A DNA stretch of 18,317 bases, from NCBI GenBank assembly GCA_964525815.1, contig CAZGJQ010000036.1, positions 1-18,317 of the forward strand. Direction: 5' to 3'. Shown here piece by piece: positions 5,921 to 14,014 of the stretch. The stretch is from UBA1049 sp964525815. GTDB lineage: Bacteria; Bacillota; Clostridia; Oscillospirales; CAG-382. The position numbers and the translations under genes were made by a program. The notes beneath the pieces were generated by a model. The model saw only the letters and a program-made list of their open reading frames with translations. It did no database searches and was not told the DNA's origin. Position 1 is the stretch's first letter. Every line of letters begins with the position of its first letter.

Positions 5921-6478
5921 ATGGTATCAGCAGGCGATTTCAGGAACGGCCTGACCTTTGAGATGGACGGTAATGTGGTGCAGATTATAGAGTTTCAGCA
6001 CGTTAAGCCCGGGAAAGGTGCGGCCTTTGTCAGAACAAAGCTAAGGAATGTGGTTACCGGTACTGTTACCGAGACCACCTTTAACCCCACCGCAAAGTTC
6101 CCGACCGCAATTATTGAGCGCAAGGATATGGAATACAGCTACAACGACGGGGATTTGTATTACTTTATGGATATGGAGACCTACGACCAGATACCGCTCA
6201 ATACGGAAAAACTACCCGAGAGCTTTAAGTTTGTCAAGGAAGGCATGACCGTTAGGCTGGCTTCCTACAAGGGGAACATATTTTCGGTGGAGCCTCCTAT
6301 GTTTGTTGAGCTTTTAGTAACCGAGAGCGAGCCGGGCGTAAAAGGAAATACCGCAACAAACGCGACCAAGCCGGCAAAGCTTGAGACCGGAGCGGTAATA
6401 AAGGTACCTATGTTTATCAACGAGGGAGACGTGTTAAGAATAGACACCCGTACAGGGGAGTATTTAGAACGGGTATAA
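5921..6478 (+). CDS. efp: Translation elongation factor P
   Basis: EF-P binds stalled ribosomes between the P and E sites and speeds peptide-bond formation at consecutive prolines. The 185-residue product matches the usual length and has the KOW-like N-domain with the functional loop HVKPGKGAAFVR (tip Lys32, the residue modified in many bacteria), followed by two OB-like domains and the family C-terminal pattern GDVLRIDTRTGEYLERV. The start is the ATG at 5921. An in-frame GTG at 5873 would add 16 residues encoded by the leader hairpin and is rejected. AGGAGG is only four bases from the ATG, a short but usable spacing. The gene has its own strong promoter and is probably co-transcribed with the CD1247-like gene 38 bases downstream. 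Confidence 0.97.
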   Translation: MVSAGDFRNGLTFEMDGNVVQIIEFQHVKPGKGAAFVRTKLRNVVTGTVTETTFNPTAKFPTAIIERKDMEYSYNDGDLYYFMDMETYDQIPLNTEKLPESFKFVKEGMTVRLASYKGNIFSVEPPMFVELLVTESEPGVKGNTATNATKPAKLETGAVIKVPMFINEGDVLRIDTRTGEYLERV

Positions 6479-6516
6479 AATTATTTGTCCCTTAACGGGA
6501 CAGGAAGGAGACAATT

Positions 6517-6951
6517 ATGAACATTTCGGAAAAGGCTGCTCATCTTAAGGGACTTATGGAGGGCATGGAATATGACAAGACCACCAAGGAGGGCAAGCTG
6601 TTCACGGCAATAGCTGATCTTTTGGAGGATATTTCGCTGTCTGTACAGGACTTGGAGGACGAGACCGCTGTTTTGGGCGACTACATCGATGAGCTGGACG
6701 AGGATTTGGGCGAGGTTGAGAGGCTTGTATATGATATAGACGAGGATTTTGACGATGAGGACGAGTGTGAATGCGATTGCTGCTGTGATGAGGATTGCTT
6801 AGAGCTAACCTGCCCTGCCTGCGGTGAAACTATTTTCTTCGATTGGGATGATATTGAGGATGCGGAGACTGTTGAATGTCCGTCCTGCAGTAAAGTATTG
6901 ACCGTAAGCAGAGACGAAGACGAGGACCAAACCGAAGAAGAAAAGGATTAA
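6517..6951 (+). CDS. CD1247-type acidic zinc-ribbon protein
   Basis: This 144-residue protein has an N-terminal helical domain (about 1-70, MNISEKAAHLKGLMEGMEYD, the CD1247 N-terminal pattern). A very acidic linker with a Cys cluster (C84, C86, C88-90, C94) follows, then a zinc ribbon with C99, C102, C121 and C124, and an acidic tail. It is often misannotated as an AraC-type regulator in clostridia, but no helix-turn-helix is visible. GGAAGGAG lies upstream of the ATG. It follows efp at 38 bases on the same strand, an arrangement I recall from clostridia, which hints at a link with translation. The molecular function is unknown. Zinc binding is inferred from the CxxC pairs. Confidence 0.85.
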   Translation: MNISEKAAHLKGLMEGMEYDKTTKEGKLFTAIADLLEDISLSVQDLEDETAVLGDYIDELDEDLGEVERLVYDIDEDFDDEDECECDCCCDEDCLELTCPACGETIFFDWDDIEDAETVECPSCSKVLTVSRDEDEDQTEEEKD

Positions 6952-6981
6952 GGCGTAAAAAACGCATTATGACGTAATTAC

Positions 6982-7001
6982 GGGCGGGAGCATTCCCGCC
7001 C
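6982..7001. repeat. Perfect palindrome GGGCGGGA-GCAT-TCCCGCCC
   Basis: An 8-bp perfect stem with a GCAT loop lies between the CD1247-like gene and the amidohydrolase gene. No T-run follows on either strand, so terminator function is doubtful. It shares size and a GGGCGG..AGC start with the REP-like elements at 373-403 and 986-1016, though the remaining sequence differs. Confidence 0.55.
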
Positions 7002-7037
7002 CAAAACTTTGTAACGACAGAAAGACAGATTAGAGCA

Positions 7038-7844
7038 ATGAACAGAATAAAAAGAAGAGTTATTGACACGCACACCCATGTATTTCCGGACAGCCTTGCG
7101 GAAAGAGCGGCGGACAGGGTGGTTACATATTACGGTCTCGAGAGAGAGGGAGACGGCACGGTCGGAGCGCTCATTAATGGCGGTGAGTTGTTTGACGACA
7201 TATGCTTTGTAATATCCTCTGCCGCTGTTAACCCCCGCCATGTAGTAAACGGGAACAATTTTTTGCTGAAAACCGCAAAAAGGGACAGCCGTTTAATTCC
7301 GCTTTGCTCTTTTCATCCGGATATGAACTACAATGAGGGTATCAAAGAATTGGAACGGGTAAAAAGGGAGGGGGCAAAGGGAATAAAGCTGCACCCTGAT
7401 TTTCAGTGCTTTCCGGTAGACAGAGAAAGCGTTTTTCCGTTTTACAGGGCATGCGCCGAGCTGGGACTGCCCATTCTCTTCCATGCAGGGGATGAGAACA
7501 GCGACCTTTCCTCCCCTGAAAGGCTCTACAGGGTTATAAACAGAATTCCGGAATTAACCGTTATTGCGGCACACATGTGCGGTTATCAGGCTTGGGACGA
7601 GGCGGAGGAGGTTCTTATAGGCACTCCGGTTTACACGGACACCTCCGACGCTTTGATTGGGCTGTCCCCCGAACGGCTGTATCGAATGATAAAAAAGCAC
7701 GGAGCGGACAGAATTTTGTTCGGCAGCGACTACCCTCTGCAGCTTACGGTCACAGCCTATAATGAGCTTGATGCCCTTCCTCTTACAGAGGACGAAAAGG
7801 ATAAAATATACTGCGGTACCGCAGAAAAGGTGTTTGAATTATAA
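7038..7844 (+). CDS. Metal-dependent amidohydrolase (amidohydrolase 2 family, COG2159-like)
   Basis: This is a TIM-barrel hydrolase of 268 residues. Visible metal/active-site positions are D10-x-H12-x-H14 (DTHTH), the KLHP segment with Lys117 and His119, His149 (FHAG), His179 (AHMCG) and Asp231 (FGSDYP). That set matches the amidohydrolase 2 family, whose members hydrolyse or decarboxylate varied small substrates. The substrate here cannot be read from sequence. There is no signal peptide, so it acts in the cytoplasm. The ribosome binding site is poor, and the palindrome at 6982-7001 lies just upstream. Co-transcription with efp and the CD1247-like gene is possible but uncertain. The gene ends at a terminator shared by position with the convergent amidase gene. 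Confidence 0.88.
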   Translation: MNRIKRRVIDTHTHVFPDSLAERAADRVVTYYGLEREGDGTVGALINGGELFDDICFVISSAAVNPRHVVNGNNFLLKTAKRDSRLIPLCSFHPDMNYNEGIKELERVKREGAKGIKLHPDFQCFPVDRESVFPFYRACAELGLPILFHAGDENSDLSSPERLYRVINRIPELTVIAAHMCGYQAWDEAEEVLIGTPVYTDTSDALIGLSPERLYRMIKKHGADRILFGSDYPLQLTVTAYNELDALPLTEDEKDKIYCGTAEKVFEL

Positions 7845-7859
7845 ACACCCTATAAATAA

Positions 7860-7895
7860 CCCCCGAAGCGATTTACTGCCGCTTCGGGAGTTTTT
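7860..7895 (+). terminator. Rho-independent terminator after the amidohydrolase gene
   Basis: CCCGAAGCG (7862-7870) pairs with CGCTTCGGG (7880-7888), and AGTTTTT follows. It separates the plus-strand block from the convergent amidase gene that ends at 7908. Confidence 0.88.
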
Positions 7896-7907
7896 AGTAT
7901 TATATTT

Positions 7908-8477
7908 TTATGGAAGAATATAATGCTCAACAAGCCCCCTGTAAATACCTTGCGCATATCGATGCTGAAAAGTTCTGTCGTTGATTCTCCTTGCCTCCAT
8001 CGGATTGCTCAGATAGCCGACCGCAATCAAAACAGCCGGCATATGAACATTATCCAGAGTATATGACCTAATCACATGTACACCGTTATTTTTTATATCG
8101 GATAATCTAACGACATTTTGCAGGATAGAATTCGCAATGGAATCGGATACATCATATAGCCTTCTTATGTGCATTTCTGTGCCGAATACCCTTGTGTCCG
8201 GACTTGAGTTGCAGTGTAAACAAAGAAACAAATCAGCCCGCCATTCATTAGCCATATTGATTCTGTCCATAATACTTGTGGCAGTGTCTGTACCTATTAT
8301 AGTCTCGGGCGTAGGTCTTGATAGGCGCACATCAAATAAATGAGTCCTGAAAAATCCGGCGGTGTCGATACCGATATTATAAACCACATTGCTCTCGGCG
8401 ACACCGTTTAAAAATAAACCGGAGTCAAAGGTTCCCGACGGATTATGAGCCTGATCAATAAAAATTTTGGTTACCAT
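7908..8477 (-). CDS. N-acetylmuramoyl-L-alanine amidase family protein with a missing catalytic glutamate
   Basis: Amidase_3 enzymes cut the bond between MurNAc and L-alanine in peptidoglycan. The 189-residue protein has the zinc ligands: His11 in DQAHNPSG, Glu28 in NGVAESN and His88 in LHCN. The family's catalytic Glu normally sits in a PAxLVExGYxxN motif. Here the segment reads PAVLIAVGYLSN, with Ala152 encoded by GCG at 8022-8024. The rest of the fold, including YAQGIYRGL, is intact. The start is the ATG at 8477, preceded by AAAAGGGGTG; an upstream ATG at 8525 has no such site. There is no signal peptide or cell-wall binding repeat, so export would need cell lysis, sporulation or another route. 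It may bind peptidoglycan fragments without cutting, or be recently inactivated. It is monocistronic, ending tail-to-tail with the amidohydrolase gene. Confidence 0.88.
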   Translation of the reverse strand: MVTKIFIDQAHNPSGTFDSGLFLNGVAESNVVYNIGIDTAGFFRTHLFDVRLSRPTPETIIGTDTATSIMDRINMANEWRADLFLCLHCNSSPDTRVFGTEMHIRRLYDVSDSIANSILQNVVRLSDIKNNGVHVIRSYTLDNVHMPAVLIAVGYLSNPMEARRINDRTFQHRYAQGIYRGLVEHYILP

Positions 8478-8608
8478 TTTACACCCCTTTTCTTTTTTTA
8501 CTCGCTTATAATATATGCATCGCAAGAAAAAAGGTGTTTTATTTATAGAAATTATGCTTATTTATGTATTATCTCGGAGAGTTAGACTATAGATAGTAGA
8601 ATCAGCGG

Positions 8609-9445
8609 TTATTTTTTCTTCCCCATATACAACTGAAAAACATAACCCACCTTATGACTTCCACCGTGTGTTAATATAGCGTTTTTTATACCCTCATATA
8701 AAGATAACCTGTTGTCGTCCGGTAGATTCCTATGGTCGGACATAGTGTCGAGCATTTCAATATATTCGTCTGCACTGTATACAATCTCAACATCATACAG
8801 CTTCATCTCAACATCGGTAAAGCCATATTCTTTTAAATCTTTAAAGCCATACCCTCTAAGAATTCCAGTCGGTTGACTATATTCTTCTCGCAAATCCTTA
8901 GGGAATAACGGTTTTGATATATAATAATTAAAATAATGCTTTTTATAGACTGCTTCTAGCTTATCGTGGAGCTTTTTTTCATCGGCTTTAATCCAATTAA
9001 ATCGGAACAGAGCGACTACTCCACCGTTTTTTAGAAGCCTAAAAGCCTTGGGACACCCGACTTCCGCATCTACCCAATGGAAAGCAGAAGCGGCATATAT
9101 CAAATCATAGCTGCTCTCTTCTAAAAAAGCGTCCTCAAAGGGAGCGACAATAACATTAAAGGCATTATTTCCTGCAAACTTTTTTCGCAGGAATTCTGCC
9201 ATGTTTTCGCCTATTTCCACGGCTGTCACACTATATCCCGCAGCAAGAACGGGAAGTGTTGCTTTTCCTGTTCCCGCACCTATCTCAAGCGCCTTTTTGC
9301 CTTTAACTGCTCCGGCATAATCAAAAATATCCGCAAACAGCTCTTCGGGGTATTTTGGGCGTATCCTATCATAATTTACGACTATCTCGTCAAAGTGTGT
9401 CCTTTTGCTGCGTTCCCATCCCGTCCCTGTATTAACTGTCTTCAC
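8609..9445 (-). CDS. Class I SAM-dependent methyltransferase
   Basis: This is a Rossmann-fold methyltransferase of about 278 residues. Motif I is LEIGAGTGKAT (about 53-63), followed by the acidic end of strand 2 (VTAVEIGENM) and a YAASAFHWVD segment typical of the methyltransferase 11 group. The entry segment THFDEIVVNYDRIRPKYP fits small-molecule or lipid methyltransferases. The substrate is unknown. I chose the GTG at 9445, which has AGAGGA seven bases upstream and leads directly into the family N-terminus. A GTG at 9514, overlapping the end of radC, would extend it by 23 residues but lacks a ribosome binding site. It is the last gene of the SGNH hydrolase-radC-methyltransferase series on this strand. 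No clear terminator was seen in 8526-8608. Confidence 0.85.
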   Translation of the reverse strand: MKTVNTGTGWERSKRTHFDEIVVNYDRIRPKYPEELFADIFDYAGAVKGKKALEIGAGTGKATLPVLAAGYSVTAVEIGENMAEFLRKKFAGNNAFNVIVAPFEDAFLEESSYDLIYAASAFHWVDAEVGCPKAFRLLKNGGVVALFRFNWIKADEKKLHDKLEAVYKKHYFNYYISKPLFPKDLREEYSQPTGILRGYGFKDLKEYGFTDVEMKLYDVEIVYSADEYIEMLDTMSDHRNLPDDNRLSLYEGIKNAILTHGGSHKVGYVFQLYMGKKK

Positions 9446-9506
9446 GTTTTTTCCTCTCAATTTTACTGGATTACCGCATGCTTCCCTATCCTTGTATTGT
9501 AAACTA

Positions 9507-10220
9507 TTAATCACTATTTCCGTATCGGTCGGGCATGTTCTTCATAATAGGGATGCAGCTGTCAGCGGCTATAATATAATGCTCAACAAGCTGTATATCA
9601 TTTATTTGCAGCGCCGCCGCGATACGTTGAGTTGTATAAATATCCTCGTTTGAGGGAAGAGCGGAGCCGTTTGGGTGGTTATGCGCAAGTATGACCGATT
9701 CGCAGCCGTTGCCTATTGCGGCTTCGGTAATCAGACGCATGGAAAAGGCGGCGGAGTTAATGCTGCCCTTATGGAGCAGTTTCCTCTCCAGTAGCCCGCC
9801 CGCAGTATCAAGGCAGAGCAGAAATACATGCTCCTCCTTCAGCCCCGCAAAGCAGCCCTTAAGATACTCACCCGCCACCGCCGAATCCTTAAAGGACATG
9901 CAGAGTGCTTTTTCATTACTCAAAAAGCGGCGGGACAGCTCGGGCAGCATGGTTATCAGAACCGCCGTATGCTGCTTTATGCCCTGTATTTTCAGCAGCT
10001 CGCTGACCTGTGCTCCGAACACACCGGAAAGACTGCTGAAGCGGTCCAGTAGCTGTGCCGCAAGCGGTCGTGTGTCCTTCCGAGGCAGAGCGAAGGAGAG
10101 CAGAAGCTCAAGCAGAGTCTTGTCGTCAAGACTGTCCGCTCCCTCTTTGAGAAAACGCTCCTTGAGCCGCTGCCTGTGAAAAAGATGCGCATTATCCGTC
10201 TTTTTTTCGGGTCGTCTCAT
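9507..10220 (-). CDS. radC: RadC family JAB/MPN protein
   Basis: The 237-residue protein has the two RadC parts: an N-terminal helix-hairpin-helix-like region (about 30-95, with LLKIQGIKQHTA) and a JAB/MPN metalloprotease-like domain with His180, His182 and Asp193 in the HNHPNGSALPSNED signature. Despite the name and older links to repair, the biochemical role of RadC is not settled. Its ATG overlaps the TGA of the upstream SGNH hydrolase gene by four bases (10217-10220), so it is probably translated by coupling. Sharing a transcript with a secreted dockerin protein is functionally odd. Identification is firm; function is not. Confidence 0.93.
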   Translation of the reverse strand: MRRPEKKTDNAHLFHRQRLKERFLKEGADSLDDKTLLELLLSFALPRKDTRPLAAQLLDRFSSLSGVFGAQVSELLKIQGIKQHTAVLITMLPELSRRFLSNEKALCMSFKDSAVAGEYLKGCFAGLKEEHVFLLCLDTAGGLLERKLLHKGSINSAAFSMRLITEAAIGNGCESVILAHNHPNGSALPSNEDIYTTQRIAAALQINDIQLVEHYIIAADSCIPIMKNMPDRYGNSD

Positions 10221-12805
10221 TGGTTGTAGATGTCATAAGTACCAAGGAAATGCCGCTTGACCTTAAGATAGTCTGCGGAGTTAATGGCTCCTCCCTGGTC
10301 AATATCACCGGCGGTGTAATACTCGTCGGTAAGTGTATATGTTCCCAAAAAGTGTCTCTTTATCCGCAGGAAGTCCTTTGAACCTACCACTCCGTCTCCG
10401 TCCACATCACCGAGTAAAATTACGGTCAGCTCGCTTACAACGGTATCCCCGTTCATAAGCAGCAGCTTGCTCCCCGTGCCAACATGGCTGCCCGAATTCG
10501 GCTGGCAGACTACACCGCTCGTTGCAATTTCTGCTAAGACATCCTCGCTTGTCAGCGAAGTACCGTTAAGGTATATACGGTCTCCGTCGATGATGAATCC
10601 GCTGCCCTCTGTTAGCTCAATGGTTTGGGCTGTGGCGGCATACTCAAAGGTAAGGCTGCCGGCTGTGGCAGATAAGGTGTGTTCCTGAGGCGGGGTTATT
10701 ATTGTGTAACCGTCTATGTCAATGCCGGGAACAAGAATATTGGCACCCGTAGCACCGCTAAGCACAACACTTTCCGCAATTGACGCACCAAACTCGTCAA
10801 CAAAGCATACCTCAACCGAGGCGGGGCTCTTTCCGTCATAAACGGCGGCAAGGTAATCCCCTATAAGCTCGGCATATCTCTGATGTCCGTAAGAGGACTG
10901 GTGTATTCCGTCTCCGGCGGAGGTGAACTGCGTTAGATCCTCAAAGCTGCATTCGTAATTAATATCCACCAGCCCGCAGCCGTATTTTAAGGCTGTTTTT
11001 CTCATAGCCTCGCAAAAAGCAAGCATGTTTTCCGAGCCGTAGTTAAGGTTATACGCACCCGGAACATAATATCCGCTATCGGTGCAGACCGCATTCGGGG
11101 TTGCGAAAATAACATCAATACCCTCTGCGGTAAGGGTCTGTGCAAAATACTCAAGATTGGCGGTATATACCTCAAGCGACACATTGGGTCTGTCCTGAGT
11201 AATGACGTGCGCCTGGTCGTTCATTCCGAAGTTGACTATAACAATATCCGGCTCATATGCAAGAACATCCTGATTAAATCTGCTTTTTCCCGCATTTGTG
11301 TTGTCTCCTCCGACTCCGGAATTGATAACATCCGAGCCGAAACGACCGCCCAGCATATCCACCCAGCCCGTTCTTGCGGTAAGGCTGTCCCCAAAAGCGA
11401 CTATTGTTTTATCTCTCAGGCTGCTCTCAAACGCCTCCGCACTTATAACGACGAGCTTTGCACGGCTTATTCTGCTTGTTATTCTATCGTTTGCAAAAGC
11501 ATAAACGGTTACGGTGTAGCTTTTTCCTACTTCAAGCCATGCACCGTTTATATAAAACGAAGTTTCTTCTGTGGGAGAACCAATCATCAGCTCCCCATCG
11601 TTTACATAAGTGGAATCACAAATACCGGCAGCGTACAGCTCCGCACCTTCGACCGCACCCCATTCGATGGTAAATCCCGCATCGGTGATAGTGGTTCTTT
11701 TAGCGTCCGCATTGGTAAAAACGGGTGGGTTAAGACGGGTGCCGCTCAGAACAGGAGTATACTCGGTAAGCTCCTCGTCCGGTAAATTCATGCAAATCTT
11801 TGCGGATGTGGTTATTGTGCCGGCTCCAAGATCGGCTCCGTACACATACGCCTTTGCTCCTAATTTGAGCTTTTCCATATTGGCGGAAACGGCATTTGTT
11901 ATTTCGCTGCCCTCCGCAACCGCAAGCACAAAGCCGTTCTCCGGTATAAGCGGCTGCTTGGGATAATTGTTACCGATTGCAAGAGAAATGCTGGTAACAT
12001 CATAGCATTCCTCGATATCGTTCCATTCGAATACGGCGGTCTTCCACCATGCATAATTCTGTATGCTGGGAACCGTGCCGTTATACCGAATATCAGGACC
12101 GTAATCACCGGTAAAAATTATGGACATTCCGTTAGACAAGCCGTCCGTGTTTATATGCGTTATGTCAAGAGTGTACTGAAAAAGAATCTCCTCTGCATTG
12201 TTCGGGTCATAAAGCGTTCCTGTATCGTCGGGGGCTCCTATCTTTATGTAGGAGTTGGAAACAAACTCCGGCTTGTACCAGTCGGTGCCGTTGGTGTCTA
12301 TGGCACTGTTCAGCAAATCCGCATTATAAACATACGCCTTTGTACCTACCGCAAGGTCCTTTGCATAATTATATGAATCCAGTATATTCTGTGTTTGATA
12401 GTTGGGCTTGTCCTTGTATGACTCATTACCTGTACTCGCGTAAAGTGCGGGATAGTTGTTTCCCGTATTGATTGCATATACAAAACCGTTTTCCGGAATC
12501 TCGGTGGTGGTCTTTGCAGTTCCCATATTCGTATGCTTTGCTGTCATTTTATAGCAGTAGTCATCCTCATCCCATTCGAACACAAACAGCATCCACCAAG
12601 CAAAATCGGTGCTTTTCCCCGCTACCGTTTCACCCGAATTAGGGGTAATAATAACACCTGCGCCCTCCTGAGAGCAGCTTGCATCTATATGCGTTACAAA
12701 AAGCCTGCTGTCTGCCGAGCCGTACGCAAAGACAGCAACGGGCATCAGCCCGATAAAGAGCATAACGGACAGCAATAGAGCCGTTAGTTTTATTGATTTT
12801 TTCAT
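10217..12805 (-). CDS. Secreted SGNH/GDSL hydrolase with C-terminal dockerin
   Basis: This 862-residue exported protein probably removes ester groups (acetyl or similar) from plant or host glycans. A signal peptide ends at about Ala27 (VFA-YG). Residues about 35-190 and 210-340 are two copies of one module (shared WW..FVFEW, IPENGFV and KAYVY.ADL). A fibronectin-3-like region follows (about 355-455), then the SGNH domain: GDS with Ser474, the GVGGDN block at about 497-502, GMND at 527-530, and Asp632-x-x-His635. A MucBP-like segment (660-725) precedes a type I dockerin (about 798-860) with two calcium loops starting at D800 and D834 and the repeated KRHFLGTY. The second loop has Gly838 where Asp or Asn is usual. 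GGAGG precedes the ATG. A dockerin implies attachment to a cohesin scaffold, that is, a cellulosome-like organism. It has its own promoter and is followed by radC. Confidence 0.93.
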   Translation of the reverse strand: MKKSIKLTALLLSVMLFIGLMPVAVFAYGSADSRLFVTHIDASCSQEGAGVIITPNSGETVAGKSTDFAWWMLFVFEWDEDDYCYKMTAKHTNMGTAKTTTEIPENGFVYAINTGNNYPALYASTGNESYKDKPNYQTQNILDSYNYAKDLAVGTKAYVYNADLLNSAIDTNGTDWYKPEFVSNSYIKIGAPDDTGTLYDPNNAEEILFQYTLDITHINTDGLSNGMSIIFTGDYGPDIRYNGTVPSIQNYAWWKTAVFEWNDIEECYDVTSISLAIGNNYPKQPLIPENGFVLAVAEGSEITNAVSANMEKLKLGAKAYVYGADLGAGTITTSAKICMNLPDEELTEYTPVLSGTRLNPPVFTNADAKRTTITDAGFTIEWGAVEGAELYAAGICDSTYVNDGELMIGSPTEETSFYINGAWLEVGKSYTVTVYAFANDRITSRISRAKLVVISAEAFESSLRDKTIVAFGDSLTARTGWVDMLGGRFGSDVINSGVGGDNTNAGKSRFNQDVLAYEPDIVIVNFGMNDQAHVITQDRPNVSLEVYTANLEYFAQTLTAEGIDVIFATPNAVCTDSGYYVPGAYNLNYGSENMLAFCEAMRKTALKYGCGLVDINYECSFEDLTQFTSAGDGIHQSSYGHQRYAELIGDYLAAVYDGKSPASVEVCFVDEFGASIAESVVLSGATGANILVPGIDIDGYTIITPPQEHTLSATAGSLTFEYAATAQTIELTEGSGFIIDGDRIYLNGTSLTSEDVLAEIATSGVVCQPNSGSHVGTGSKLLLMNGDTVVSELTVILLGDVDGDGVVGSKDFLRIKRHFLGTYTLTDEYYTAGDIDQGGAINSADYLKVKRHFLGTYDIYNQ

Positions 12806-12836
12806 GAGTGTCCTCCATAAAAGGTTTATTGTTTAT

Positions 12837-12865
12837 ATTTTATCCCATTTATAACACAAAGTCAA
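12837..12865 (-). promoter_or_regulatory. Promoter of the SGNH hydrolase-radC-methyltransferase series
   Basis: On the minus strand TTGACT (12860-12865) is 17 bases from TAAAAT (12837-12842), a near-consensus vegetative promoter about 30 bases ahead of the ATG at 12805. It lets the hydrolase be transcribed apart from pepP upstream. Confidence 0.75.
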
Positions 12866-12893
12866 CATAGTTTTTTGTTTTATGCAATAGTTT

Positions 12894-13976
12894 TTAAAGC
12901 TCTGTCAGCTGCTTATCCGAGCGGGTCAGATTCTCGCAGCCGGCGTCGGTAACAAGCACCATATCTTCTATTCTTACGCCGTATTTCCCCGGTAGATAAA
13001 CACCCGGCTCTACGGTCATAACCGTACCCGCCAAAATCTTTTCGCTCCAGGCAGAGGAAAACCGGGGCTGCTCATGTATCTCAAGCCCAAGAGAGTGTCC
13101 GGTTGAATGACCGAATTTTCCTTCGTAGCCGTTTGAATTGATATAATTCCTTGCCGCTCGGTCAACCTCAGCTCCTGTTACCCCGCTTTTAACGCAACAG
13201 AGAGCCAGCCTCTGGGCCTCAAGCACTGTATTATAAACGTGACGCATTTCGGAATCCGCTTTCCCAAGCACTACCGTTCTGGTCATGTCCGAGCAGTATC
13301 CGTCCAGCTTCGCTCCAAAATCCATGGTTATGAAGCTGTTTTTTGTAATTGTAGTGTCGGAGGGTACACCGTGAGGCAACGAGCTGTTCTTACCCGAAAC
13401 GACTATGGTCTGGAACGCCATTCCGGCAGAGCCGTTTTTGCGGCAAAAGTACTCCAGCTCGGCGGCAATCTCTGTCTCCGTTCTTCCCGCACGAATGAAG
13501 GACAGAATATGCGTAAAAGCAGCGTCGGTTATTGCCTGAGCTGCCTTAATGCTTTTTATTTCCCTTTCGCTTTTTATCTGTCTTTCGGGCGAGCAGATGT
13601 CCAAAAGACCGCCTACTCGGATTTTCGGCAGTTCCTTTTCCAGCTTTTCCGCTTGGGAGACGGTAACGAGAGTTTTGTCATAAGCGAGGGAAGTAATGCT
13701 TTTTTTTGCAATATAATCGTTGAGCTTGTCCAGCGCACGATGAGAGAGCAGGTATGGGCTTACATCCTCCTGCATGGTTTGGTTGGCCTTGGCGAGAGAT
13801 GCCGCCTCATAATAACGGCTGTCCACAAAAAGAGCGGTCTCCTGCTCACTGACGAGTACAATTCCGTCCGTAGACAAAAAACCGGTTATATAATGCTGAT
13901 TTACCTGATCAAAAAACACAGCAGCATCATATCCCTGCGCATTGATTTTTTTGAAGATAGCTCTGCCGTTTATCAT
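12894..13976 (-). CDS. pepP: Xaa-Pro aminopeptidase, M24B family
   Basis: This metallopeptidase removes an N-terminal residue that precedes proline. The 360-residue product has a creatinase-type N-domain (about 1-120) and an M24 pita-bread domain with all five metal ligands: Asp209, Asp220 (MDFGAKLDGYCSDMTRT), His284 (GHSTGHSLGLEIH), Glu313 (VEPGVY) and Glu327 (IED). There is no signal peptide, so it is cytoplasmic, serving peptide turnover. The start is uncertain: ATG at 13976 or an in-frame GTG at 13985, neither with a strong ribosome binding site. It lies 29-38 bases after hslO on the same strand. pepP is often next to efp in Firmicutes; here efp is about 7 kb away on the other strand. Confidence 0.94.
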   Translation of the reverse strand: MINGRAIFKKINAQGYDAAVFFDQVNQHYITGFLSTDGIVLVSEQETALFVDSRYYEAASLAKANQTMQEDVSPYLLSHRALDKLNDYIAKKSITSLAYDKTLVTVSQAEKLEKELPKIRVGGLLDICSPERQIKSEREIKSIKAAQAITDAAFTHILSFIRAGRTETEIAAELEYFCRKNGSAGMAFQTIVVSGKNSSLPHGVPSDTTITKNSFITMDFGAKLDGYCSDMTRTVVLGKADSEMRHVYNTVLEAQRLALCCVKSGVTGAEVDRAARNYINSNGYEGKFGHSTGHSLGLEIHEQPRFSSAWSEKILAGTVMTVEPGVYLPGKYGVRIEDMVLVTDAGCENLTRSDKQLTEL

Positions 13977-14014
13977 ATTAACCACGCTTTCCCGACATTA
14001 CCGAATATTATCGT

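Noticed and set aside
6982..7001. Rho-independent terminator between the CD1247-like gene and the amidohydrolase gene
   Set aside because: The stem is perfect, but no T-run follows on either strand.
11207..11785. Long plus-strand open frame opposite the SGNH hydrolase
   Set aside because: It lies wholly within a well-supported minus-strand gene, has no ribosome binding site and shows no recognisable domain.
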